Source: Terasakiispira papahanaumokuakeensis
Lineage (GTDB): Bacteria > Pseudomonadota > Gammaproteobacteria > Pseudomonadales > Halomonadaceae
Reading direction: 5' to 3'
NCBI RefSeq assembly: GCF_001709345.1
Contig: NZ_MDTQ01000001.1
Span: 1,649,108 to 1,713,107 of the forward strand
DNA: 64,000 bases
Shown one piece after another: positions 56,835-64,000 of the stretch. The first letter of the stretch is position 1; each line of letters begins with the position of its first letter. Made by a program: the position numbers and the translations under genes. The notes beneath the pieces are model-generated. The model ran no database searches. It had not been told where the DNA came from and was given only the letters and a program-made list of their open reading frames with translations.

Positions 56835-57404
56835 ATGAATTTTCCAACTTTTTTGACGTTACTCCGGATCGTCGTCATTCCACTTCTGGTTGTCATTTAT
56901 TATTTACCCTTTGAGGGTCGACAATCAGTTGCCGCAATCTTGTTTGCGGGCGCCGCGTTTACCGATTGGCTCGATGGGTATCTTGCCAGGCGCTGGAACC
57001 AAACCACGCCCTTTGGCGCTTTTCTAGACCCAGTGGCAGACAAGTTGATTGTTGCCGTAGCACTTGGGGTCTTGATTGAAGTTCACAGCAGCTGGTTACT
57101 GACATTTCCTGCTTTGATTATTATTGGGCGCGAAATCGTTATCTCTGCACTACGTGAATGGATGGCAGAACTGGGACAAAGAGCCAATGTCGCCGTGTCT
57201 TATATTGGAAAACTCAAAACATCTGCCCAGATGCTCGCGATCGTTGTTCTTTTAGCTAACCCTCCGGGTAGCCTATACGCCGACATTGGTTTGGCACTAC
57301 TTTATCTCTCAGCAGTGCTGACACTGTGGTCTATGATGCTCTATTTGCGAGCAGCATGGCCTTATATGATGCCGACCAAGCATTCAGACCAAAGTGAAAG
57401 CTAA
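56835..57404 (+). CDS. pgsA: CDP-diacylglycerol-glycerol-3-phosphate 3-phosphatidyltransferase
   Basis: A 189-residue inner-membrane enzyme that makes phosphatidylglycerol phosphate, the first step of acidic phospholipid synthesis. The CDP-alcohol phosphotransferase signature (D-G-x2-A-R-x8-G-x3-D-x3-D) is complete in DGYLARRWNQTTPFGAFLDP and the following VAD. MNFPTFLTLLRIVVIPLLV is the usual N-terminus. AAGG precedes the ATG. It sits between uvrC and the tRNA-Gly-Cys-Leu cluster, the same order as in E. coli. Confidence 0.97.
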   Translation: MNFPTFLTLLRIVVIPLLVVIYYLPFEGRQSVAAILFAGAAFTDWLDGYLARRWNQTTPFGAFLDPVADKLIVAVALGVLIEVHSSWLLTFPALIIIGREIVISALREWMAELGQRANVAVSYIGKLKTSAQMLAIVVLLANPPGSLYADIGLALLYLSAVLTLWSMMLYLRAAWPYMMPTKHSDQSES

Positions 57405-57431
57405 CGATATGAAAAAAATGAAAAAAATGGT

Positions 57432-57459
57432 TTGACATCAAATCACTTATCCCTATAAT
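57432..57459 (+). promoter_or_regulatory. Consensus promoter of tRNA-Gly-Cys-Leu cluster
   Basis: A perfect TTGACA (57432-57437) and perfect TATAAT (57454-57459), 16 bp apart, stand 14 bases before tRNA-Gly. This is the closest match to a full consensus sigma-70 promoter that I saw in the window. Confidence 0.9.
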
Positions 57460-57473
57460 ACGCCCTGTCTTCA

Positions 57474-57549
<76 letters not shown>

Positions 57550-57558
57550 GAAAGACGA

Positions 57559-57632
57559 GGCTGGGTGGCAGAGTGGTCATGCAGCGGACTGCAACTCCGT
57601 GTACGCCGGTTCGATTCCGACCCCAGCCTCCA
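57559..57632 (+). tRNA. tRNA-Cys (GCA)
   Basis: A 74-base cloverleaf: acceptor GGCTGGG/CCCAGCC, anticodon loop CTGCAAC (anticodon GCA), T-arm CCGGTTCGATTCCG and encoded TCCA. It starts 9 bases after tRNA-Gly. Confidence 0.97.
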
Positions 57633-57636
57633 TTAA

Positions 57637-57773
57637 TTTAAGCATTATCTTCAGTTGTTATCTCGCCCGGGTGGTGAAATTGGTAGACACAGGAGACTTA
57701 AAATCTCCCGATCCTGAGGATCGTGCCGGTTCGAGTCCGGCCCCGGGCACCAAATACGAAGATAACGCTTAAA
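57637..57773. repeat. 16-bp inverted repeat bracketing tRNA-Leu
   Basis: TTTAAGCATTATCTTC (57637-57652) and GAAGATAACGCTTAAA (57758-57773) are inverted copies with 15 of 16 positions complementary. They enclose the tRNA-Leu gene with 12 and 5 bases to spare. In the transcript they could form a long stem with the tRNA as its loop. Confidence 0.75.
57665..57752 (+). tRNA. tRNA-Leu (TAA)
   Basis: An 88-base class II tRNA: acceptor GCCCGGG/CCCGGGC, anticodon TAA within the loop CTTAAAA, a long variable arm (about CCCGATCCTGAGGATCG), T-arm CCGGTTCGAGTCCGG and encoded ACCA. It completes the Gly-Cys-Leu cluster, which has the same order as glyW-cysT-leuZ in E. coli. Confidence 0.97.
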
Positions 57774-58047
57774 CTAAATTCTGATAAATCCTCCCCTTTG
57801 GCTATTTTGACGCCATCCAGTAGTTTAAGTCTTCCCTAATATTAAAGATCGAATTAATCATCACATACACCCAATATAAAGCGGTGTTTTTATCATTGAG
57901 CAGTCACCCCCTGCCTTAAGATGCCTGCACTCAGATTTTGCACCTATCCCTTAAGAAGACGCTATTTCTTTGAGGCCTAGCACCTTGATATACGTAAAAA
58001 TCTCCCCATTTCTTTAGGATATTATTTCTAGCTCAAAAGGATATCTG

Positions 58048-59349
58048 ATGGGGGCTGCAAAAAAGTTCTATCATCTCGTTGCCAATGAAGAGGATGCCCG
58101 CACCTGCCAAGATATTCCGGATAGCGATTGTCACAAGATCCCCGGCAATTTCTTGCGTATCACGCTCAGTTTAATGCTGACAAAACTGGCCGATGAAATT
58201 TCAAGTGCAAAAACTGTATTACCCTGGCTGATGAGTTTAGTCGGTGCTCCTCATGCTCTTGTGGCTTGTCTTGTGCCCATCCGAGAGTCAGGCTCTTTAT
58301 TACCTCAGCTTGCGATCGGCAGCTGGGTAAGAGAACACCCTATACGTAAATACTTTTGGTCTTTGGGAAGCGGAGCGCAGGGGTTATGCGTCATCGCAAT
58401 GATCATCGTAGCGCTTGTTTTAAAAGGCGCCTTAGCTGGCTTCTTAATATTGGGACTGCTGATCATACTCAGCCTAGCTCGAGGCTTATGCTCTGTTTCG
58501 ATAAAAGATGTTCAAGGCAAAACGATACCTAAAAATCGACGCGGACGACTGACAGGTTTAGCGACAACATGCTCAGGAATACTGGCCATCATTCTCTCTA
58601 TTGGCCTCTTGGGCGGATCCCACCAACTCGATACTCTCTCTGGAATGTGGTTACTCGGCATCGCCGGTTGCTGTTGGTGTGTCGCAGCCCTAATCTTCAG
58701 CCGCGTCAATGAACAACCCGGCGCGACCGAAGGTGGCAATCACGGTTTAAAAACAGCCTTTTCACGCCTAAAATTGATTAAAGAAGCACCTGACTTTAGA
58801 GGCTTTGTCATCAGCCGAAGTCTATTACTGGCCTCTGCCTTAGCCGCCCCCTACTTAATGCTGCTCTCACAGCAAGATGGTCACTCAATCAGTCAGCTAG
58901 GTGGCTTTTTACTTGCCTCAAGCTTAGCCAGTGCGTTAAGTGCCAGCATTTGGGGCTGGCTTGCAGACAGGTCAAGCCGTCAGGTGATGCTCGTAGCCGG
59001 CATGTTAGCTGCAGTGTTATGCATAGGCATCGCCATCATCGCTATGATCGCTGACGGTTGGAGCAGCGGACTAACATCACTGATTTATCCCACGGCGTTT
59101 TTTATTCTATCGGTTGCACATGCGGGAATACGTATTGGCCGGAAGACCTATCTCACCAATATGGCAGAAGGTAATCGTCGGACAGATTATGTTGCCGTCA
59201 GCAATACACTCATCGGAGTTGTCTTGCTGCTGATGGGAGGGGTAACCGCCGCATTATCAAGCATCTCCATTGCCTTAACACTGATAGTGCTAGGGGCAAT
59301 GGCCCTGACCGGCTGTATAATGACTTATCACTTGGCAGAAGTTGAGTAA
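58048..59349 (+). CDS. Major facilitator superfamily transporter, substrate unknown
   Basis: A 433-residue polytopic membrane protein with about 11-12 helices in two halves. An N-terminal cytoplasmic stretch of about 35 residues (EDARTCQDIPDSDCHKIPGNFLR) precedes helix 1. The loop KGKTIPKNRRGRLTGLATT-like region (IPKNRRGRLTGLA) and, in the second half, WGWLADRSSRQVMLVAG match MFS loop motifs. AAGGA lies before the ATG. No neighbour hints at the substrate. It occupies the position just after a tRNA cluster, where accessory genes often insert, but I see no integrase or tRNA fragment to prove transfer. Confidence 0.8.
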   Translation: MGAAKKFYHLVANEEDARTCQDIPDSDCHKIPGNFLRITLSLMLTKLADEISSAKTVLPWLMSLVGAPHALVACLVPIRESGSLLPQLAIGSWVREHPIRKYFWSLGSGAQGLCVIAMIIVALVLKGALAGFLILGLLIILSLARGLCSVSIKDVQGKTIPKNRRGRLTGLATTCSGILAIILSIGLLGGSHQLDTLSGMWLLGIAGCCWCVAALIFSRVNEQPGATEGGNHGLKTAFSRLKLIKEAPDFRGFVISRSLLLASALAAPYLMLLSQQDGHSISQLGGFLLASSLASALSASIWGWLADRSSRQVMLVAGMLAAVLCIGIAIIAMIADGWSSGLTSLIYPTAFFILSVAHAGIRIGRKTYLTNMAEGNRRTDYVAVSNTLIGVVLLLMGGVTAALSSISIALTLIVLGAMALTGCIMTYHLAEVE

Positions 59350-59366
59350 CTGAAAGCCAAACCAAA

Positions 59367-59401
59367 GCCCCGGCAGCCACTATCCTATGGGCTGCCGGGG
59401 C
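59367..59401. terminator. Hairpin between the MFS gene and rraA
   Basis: gccccggcagcc (59367-59378) and ggctgccggggc (59390-59401) form a perfect 12-bp stem with an 11-base loop between convergent genes. The minus side is followed by T-rich sequence, so it better serves rraA. Confidence 0.75.
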
Positions 59402-59417
59402 CAGCATGACTCAATTA

Positions 59418-59909
59418 TTAGTCTTCAGGCATTTCAAGTGGCTCTGGTGACACAATAACGCCGTTATTATCAGCATAGATATAATCTCCAGGCGCAAAAA
59501 CAACGCCACCAAAAGTCACCGGAATCTGGTATTCACCGATGCCTTTTTTAACCGATTTCATCGGATGACTCCCTAATGCCTGCACGCCAAGATCTAATTG
59601 AGCAATCACATCGACATCGCGGATACAGCCATACATCAAAATACCTTCCCAGCCATTTTTTTGCGCTTTTTCGGCCAGCATATCCCCTAGCATCGCACAG
59701 CGATGCGATCCTCCTGCATCCACGACCAGTACTTTACCTTGACCAGGTTTATCAACCTCCTCGCGAACCAAAGAATTATCTTCGAAGCATTTGATGGTCA
59801 CAATCTCACCACCGAAAGATTCTTTCCCACCAAAGTTAACAAACATAGGTTCAACAACATCAATTAGGTCGGGATAAGCATCGCACAAGTCCGGCGTCAC
59901 ATAATTCAT
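59418..59909 (-). CDS. rraA: RraA-family protein, ribonuclease E inhibitor type
   Basis: A 163-residue protein. The opening [28 protein letters not shown], then [23 protein letters not shown] and [23 protein letters not shown], are characteristic. E. coli RraA binds RNase E and lowers RNA decay. Some family members are class II aldolases of 4-hydroxy-4-methyl-2-oxoglutarate, and the GD-x20-R-D pattern they need (GDMLAEKA ... CIRD) is present here, so an enzymatic role cannot be excluded. GGAG precedes the ATG. It lies downstream of the ppsA gene on the same strand, beyond a terminator. Confidence 0.9.
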   Translation of the reverse strand: MNYVTPDLCDAYPDLIDVVEPMFVNFGGKESFGGEIVTIKCFEDNSLVREEVDKPGQGKVLVVDAGGSHRCAMLGDMLAEKAQKNGWEGILMYGCIRDVDVIAQLDLGVQALGSHPMKSVKKGIGEYQIPVTFGGVVFAPGDYIYADNNGVIVSPEPLEMPED

Positions 59910-60021
59910 GGTGTATGCTCCTTTTCAGTCAAAATAAATTGATCTCAAGCTTACTATATTCAAAACGCATCGTGCTCAAAACGCACTATACCCAAAACGC
60001 GCTATTCCCAAATCAACTAAT

Positions 60022-60047
60022 AAAAAGCCCCGCTTTCGCAGGGCTTT
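60022..60047 (-). terminator. Terminator of ppsA
   Basis: aaagccc (60024-60030) and gggcttt (60041-60047) form the stem with extra inner pairing, and the minus strand continues into a T-run (complement of 60022-60026). It lies 39 bases after the ppsA stop. Confidence 0.8.
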
Positions 60048-60085
60048 GGGTATACAGTCACGAGCGAGAGTATCTCATCTGCGGC

Positions 60086-62461
60086 TTAGGCGTCTGACTC
60101 GGACTGAGCCAGAGAGAACCAAGTCTCCATCACCGCATCAGGATTCAAGGACACTGAATCAATCCCTTGCTCCATCAACCAATGTGCCAGATCAGGATGG
60201 TCTGAAGGGCCTTGTCCGCAAATGCCGACATATTTACCGGATTGCTTACAGGCCTGTATCGCCATCGACAGCAAACGCTTAACCGCCGGATTCCGCTCAT
60301 CAAACAAGTGGGCCACAATGCCCGAATCGCGGTCCAGGCCCAAGGTCAGCTGAGTGAGATCGTTAGAGCCAATCGAGAAGCCATCAAAGTACTCAAGGAA
60401 CTCATCTGCAAGCAAGGCATTAGCAGGAAGCTCGCACATCATGATCAGTTTCAGATCATTATCGCCTCGTTTAAGGCCATTCGCCTCCAGCAGCTCAGAC
60501 ACACCTTTAGCTTCACCCACCGTGCGCACAAAGGGCACCATGATTTCGACATTCGTTAACCCCATTTCATCACGCACCTTCTTCAAAGCTCGACACTCAA
60601 GCTCAAAGCAATCACGGAATGATTCTGAGATATAGCGAGAGGCTCCACGGAAGCCCAGCATGGGGTTTTCTTCACCAGGCTCATATAATTTACCGCCAAT
60701 CAGATTCTCATATTCATTGGATTTGAAATCTGAAAGTCGCACAATTACGCGCTTGGGCCAAAAAGCAGCGGCCAGAGTACTAATACCTTCAACTAACTTT
60801 TCAACATAGAAGTTGACGGGATCATCATAGCCCGCAATGCGCGTTTGAATACTCTTTTGAAGATCAGAGGGCAGAGTGTCAAACTCTAATAATGCCTTCG
60901 GGTGAACCCCAATCATACGATTGATAATAAACTCTAAACGGGCTAACCCGACGCCTTCATTAGGCAAGGTGGCAAAGCCAAAAGCACGATCAGGATTACC
61001 AATATTCATCATGATTTTGAAGGGTAAAGGAGGCATCGCGTCGACACTATTACTGTGCATCTCAAACTCAAGCCGACCTTTGTAAATATGCCCAGTATCC
61101 CCTTCTGCACAAGATACCGTGACGGTTTCACCATTTTGGAGTACATCTGTGGCATCGCCACATCCGACAACCGCCGGAATACCCAGCTCTCGCGCAATGA
61201 TCGCGGCGTGACAGGTACGCCCACCCCGGTTGGTCACGATTGCTGAAGCACGCTTCATCACCGGCTCCCAATCAGGATCGGTCATGTCTGTGACCAACAC
61301 ATCACCGGCTTGTACTTGATCCATTTCCTCGGGCCCAGTCACAACCCGAACATCACCAGCCCCAATGCGCTGCCCAATGGCACGCCCCTGAGTCAGAATC
61401 TGGCCCGCTTCTTTGAGTAAGAAACGCTCCATAACATTTCCCGCATCACGGCTTTTGACTGTTTCAGGGCGCGCTTGAACAATGAATAACTTTTGTGAGT
61501 CACCATCCTTCGCCCACTCAATGTCCATCGGGCGTCCGTAGTGCTCTTCAATAATTAACGCCTGACGAGCAAGGGCTTGAACTTCTTCATCAGTAATGGA
61601 AAAGCGGTGGCGATCAATTTGTGCAACATCCACGGTACGCACTGACTTGCCTGCAGAGGCTTCTTCACCGTACACCATCTTGATTAATTTGCTACCAAGG
61701 TTACGACGCAAAACAGCATGACGACCTGATTTCAAAGTAGGCTTATGGACATAGAATTCATCAGGGTTAACCGCACCTTGTACAACCGTTTCACCTAAAC
61801 CATAGGCACTGGTCACAAAGACAGCATCTCGAAAGCCTGACTCAGTATCCAAAGTGAACATCACACCGGAGGCGCCGGTCTCAGATCGGACCATTTTCTG
61901 CACACCTGCAGAAAGTGCAACCAGTGCATGATCAAACCCCTGATGGACGCGATATGAGATCGCCCGATCGTTAAACAAAGAAGCAAATACTTCGTGAACG
62001 GCTTGCTTGACGGCATCAAACCCTTCGATATTCAGGAAAGTTTCTTGCTGACCCGCAAATGAGGCATCTGGCAAATCTTCTGCTGTCGCGGATGACCTGA
62101 CCGCCACTTTAAGGCTTGGTTCTTGAGCCAACATTTGCTCATAAGCATCACGTAAGGCCGCTTCAAGCGCAGGAGGAAACGGGGTTTCAATAACCCAGCG
62201 CCGAACTTGTTCACCCGTTCTCGCTAATGCCGCGACATCATCAACATCTAGTGAAGACAACGCCTGATTGATGCGCTCATTGAGGCCTTCATGCTGCAAA
62301 AACTCACGGTAAGCATCCGCGGTTGTCGCAAAACCATTGGGAACAGAAACCCCAGCTGCCGCCAAATTACTGATCATTTCCCCTAAAGAGGCATTCTTGC
62401 CGCCTACTTTCTCAACGTCATTCATGCCCAGCTGATCAAACCAGATCACATACTTGTTCAA
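60086..62461 (-). CDS. ppsA: Phosphoenolpyruvate synthase
   Basis: A 791-residue gluconeogenic enzyme that makes PEP from pyruvate and ATP. The ATP-grasp half opens [24 protein letters not shown], and [26 protein letters not shown] lies within it. The swivelling domain carries the phosphohistidine in [23 protein letters not shown]. The C-terminal barrel has [28 protein letters not shown] and the catalytic Cys in [14 protein letters not shown]. Translation appears to start at a TTG (62459-62461), with GGGGAG about 8 bases upstream; no better ATG exists. It is divergent from its regulator ppsR. Confidence 0.96.
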   Translation of the reverse strand: MNKYVIWFDQLGMNDVEKVGGKNASLGEMISNLAAAGVSVPNGFATTADAYREFLQHEGLNERINQALSSLDVDDVAALARTGEQVRRWVIETPFPPALEAALRDAYEQMLAQEPSLKVAVRSSATAEDLPDASFAGQQETFLNIEGFDAVKQAVHEVFASLFNDRAISYRVHQGFDHALVALSAGVQKMVRSETGASGVMFTLDTESGFRDAVFVTSAYGLGETVVQGAVNPDEFYVHKPTLKSGRHAVLRRNLGSKLIKMVYGEEASAGKSVRTVDVAQIDRHRFSITDEEVQALARQALIIEEHYGRPMDIEWAKDGDSQKLFIVQARPETVKSRDAGNVMERFLLKEAGQILTQGRAIGQRIGAGDVRVVTGPEEMDQVQAGDVLVTDMTDPDWEPVMKRASAIVTNRGGRTCHAAIIARELGIPAVVGCGDATDVLQNGETVTVSCAEGDTGHIYKGRLEFEMHSNSVDAMPPLPFKIMMNIGNPDRAFGFATLPNEGVGLARLEFIINRMIGVHPKALLEFDTLPSDLQKSIQTRIAGYDDPVNFYVEKLVEGISTLAAAFWPKRVIVRLSDFKSNEYENLIGGKLYEPGEENPMLGFRGASRYISESFRDCFELECRALKKVRDEMGLTNVEIMVPFVRTVGEAKGVSELLEANGLKRGDNDLKLIMMCELPANALLADEFLEYFDGFSIGSNDLTQLTLGLDRDSGIVAHLFDERNPAVKRLLSMAIQACKQSGKYVGICGQGPSDHPDLAHWLMEQGIDSVSLNPDAVMETWFSLAQSESDA

Positions 62462-62598
62462 AACGCGTCTCCCCTAAAGCAGCGTTGCAATCACGCACGG
62501 CATTGCGACAATAGTTAAGTTGTCAATAAAGCGTCACTAAACCTTCGCACTTGCCTAGGCCTAAGTCGCTCAATCATATCACGATTAATGGGGGCTAC

Positions 62599-63429
62599 AT
62601 GAAGCGCACCGCTTTTTTCATTTCAGATGGCACAGGCATTACCGCCGAAGCGCTAGGGCGAAGCTTGCTAGCCCAATTTGAGACCTCTCGCCTATACATG
62701 GTCACTAAGCCATATATCGACACACTCGACAAGGCGCATCAATTGCTTGATGTCATTAAAAAGACAGGCGAAGAAGATGGTCATCGGCCGATTGTAATCG
62801 ACACCATTATTGACCAGAACATACGAGATATAATAAAAAGCGCTGATGCTTTAAATATTGATGTTTTTTCAACTTTTCTTGAGCCCATTGAAAATGAGCT
62901 AGGTGTCAAATCATCTTATACCGTTGGCAAAACCCATGCCCTAACAAAAGCTAAAGAAGATATCTATAAATCTAGAATAGACTCAGTACACTATGCACTC
63001 GATAATGATGATGGGGCACGTACTCACCATTACGACAAAGCCGATCTTATTTTAGTGGGTGTATCTCGCTGTGGTAAAACCCCGACCTGTATATATTTGG
63101 CCCTACAATTTGGCATTCGAGCCGCCAACTACCCCATTACTGAAGACGACATGTTAGATACTGAGCTACCGAAATCGCTTCGCCCATACCGGCATAAACT
63201 CTTTGGCCTTACAATAGACCCCGAACGCTTGTCCACTATACGCCATGAACGTCGCCCTAACAGTCACTATGCTGACTTACATCAGTGTCAACGGGAGGTC
63301 AGCGATGTCGAAGCACTCTATCAACGTCATCACATCAGCTATCTAGATTCAACGTATTATTCGATCGAAGAAATTGCTGCTCGAATTCTGGCTGCAGCAG
63401 GAATAGAAAGAAGAATGTCGCCTATTTAA
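62599..63429 (+). CDS. ppsR: PEP synthase regulatory protein (kinase/pyrophosphorylase)
   Basis: A 276-residue DUF299 bifunctional enzyme that inactivates PEP synthase by ADP-dependent threonine phosphorylation and reactivates it by phosphate-dependent removal. The P-loop-like motif is [17 protein letters not shown], and the N-terminus [23 protein letters not shown] is typical. The ATG at 62599 follows GGGGG; an in-frame TTG at 62551 is unlikely. The adjacency to ppsA supports PEP synthase rather than pyruvate phosphate dikinase as target. Confidence 0.95.
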   Translation: MKRTAFFISDGTGITAEALGRSLLAQFETSRLYMVTKPYIDTLDKAHQLLDVIKKTGEEDGHRPIVIDTIIDQNIRDIIKSADALNIDVFSTFLEPIENELGVKSSYTVGKTHALTKAKEDIYKSRIDSVHYALDNDDGARTHHYDKADLILVGVSRCGKTPTCIYLALQFGIRAANYPITEDDMLDTELPKSLRPYRHKLFGLTIDPERLSTIRHERRPNSHYADLHQCQREVSDVEALYQRHHISYLDSTYYSIEEIAARILAAAGIERRMSPI

Positions 63430-63611
63430 TAACTTAACATGCATGCTAGATGACTATTTAATGCATCAAATGCGCCGATTGATATGACAATCTTGATATG
63501 ACAATCGATGACTCAGTAATAAGTCATCTATAAAGCCTAATACTGTCATCTCGATGTCACCGTTACAGACCAAACTCTCCAGGTATGTTCATTAGCATGC
63601 CTGGAGTCACT

Positions 63612-64000
63612 GTGTTCAGACTAAAATCATCATTAATCGCCGCCAGACATGAAGAAAATTTATGTGGTTTAGATATTCCAGAAGGTCACTGGCAATTTAT
63701 TACCACCTCTCCCGAGAGTACGGGAATCGAATTGCCTTATTATCGAGTCACTCCGCATACACGCAATCAAAACAGATCAGATAGACAAACTTACGGATGT
63801 GATGGGCAGGTTAGCTGGATTGTACTGGACACCTGTAGCCATGATGGCAGCGGGGGCAGTTTTTGCGACGATCGGCGCCATTGGCTATCAAAAGCCTTAA
63901 CACAAAGTCATAGTCCGATTATCTTATTTATGGCTTATCCTCCTTTTAGTATCGATTTAAATGAATATTATATTCAAGGTTTCGATGATGAAGGAGTATT
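63612..64000 (+). CDS. Incomplete gene at window edge, possibly metallophosphoesterase-like
   Basis: A frame open from the TAA at 63531-63533 runs off the window. The best start is GTG 63612 with GGAG 5 bases upstream; ATGs at 63585 and 63597 are alternatives. The about 129 visible residues include VSWIVLDTCSHDGSGGSFCDDRRHWLSKAL and SPIILFMAYPPFSID. This layout recalls the middle of Icc/CpdA-type phosphodiesterases (LDS, then G-rich turn, WL, then HHPP). However, the first metal-binding motifs are missing and the HHPP position reads AYPP. It may be a degenerate relative, a truncated gene or an unrelated family. I do not assign a function. Confidence 0.45.
   Translation, partial: MFRLKSSLIAARHEENLCGLDIPEGHWQFITTSPESTGIELPYYRVTPHTRNQNRSDRQTYGCDGQVSWIVLDTCSHDGSGGSFCDDRRHWLSKALTQSHSPIILFMAYPPFSIDLNEYYIQGFDDEGV

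Overview
The window reads as a contiguous chromosomal segment of a halophilic or marine gammaproteobacterium of the Oceanospirillales type (Halomonadaceae-like), with G+C near one half by eye. The lineage call rests on complete ectoine genes (ectABC), a betaine/proline ABC importer (proVWX), a TRAP/TAXI importer with a UspA partner, sodium-type flagellar stator genes (pomAB), a Pseudomonas-type cysI + DUF934 pair, and the gacA-uvrC-pgsA-tRNA(Gly-Cys-Leu) order that is also found in enterics. I cannot name a species. Nearly all of the window is densely coding; no prophage, insertion sequence, rRNA operon or CRISPR array is visible.

Layout. 1-6.5 kb: the 5' part of gph, ubiG, three identical tRNA-Val(GAC) genes, grxA, alr, a GDPD phosphodiesterase, an Smr-domain protein and an inositol-monophosphatase-family enzyme. 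6.8-11.4 kb: a small membrane protein, an HD-GYP protein with a broken HD dyad, a cytochrome c'-like protein, beta-carbonic anhydrase and glutathione reductase. 11.7-14.2 kb: ectABC with its own promoter, an intercistronic stem-loop and a strong terminator. 14.3-18.7 kb: a DUF3833 lipoprotein, then a three-gene unit made of a retropepsin-like lipoprotein, a degenerate transglutaminase with a 7TM region, and a RimK-like ATP-grasp ligase. 18.7-23.6 kb: zur-znuA-znuC-znuB, hisI-yidD and sufE. 23.7-26.1 kb: a tyrosine recombinase divergent from a KfrA-like coiled-coil DNA-binding protein, with a 10-8-10 inverted repeat between them. 26.2-31.3 kb: usp, a fused TRAP permease, a TAXI receptor and nfuA. 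31.5-38.8 kb: metH, a MATE exporter, cysI and DUF934. 39-43 kb: pomAB, cytochrome c', cytochrome b561 and pdxH. 43.1-46.2 kb: proVWX. 46.5-54.1 kb: an acyl-CoA-synthetase-like/GNAT acetyltransferase divergent from an HDAC-family deacetylase, then a TetR regulator, a tethered binding protein and a sensor kinase. 54.2-57.8 kb: gacA, uvrC, pgsA and three tRNA genes. 58-64 kb: an MFS transporter, rraA, divergent ppsA/ppsR, and an unfinished gene with only a weak resemblance to phosphoesterases.

How the genes fit together. Osmotic adaptation is the main theme: ectoine synthesis, betaine import, perhaps TRAP uptake, and perhaps the ligase/protease/7TM unit. Zinc homeostasis is self-contained, with a probable Zur operator in front of znuA. 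PEP synthase sits beside its regulatory kinase. The most interesting targets for follow-up are the recombinase/KfrA pair with its core-like inverted repeat, the amidoligase trio, the degenerate HD-GYP protein, the binding-protein/kinase pair next to gacA, and an inverted repeat that brackets tRNA-Leu.
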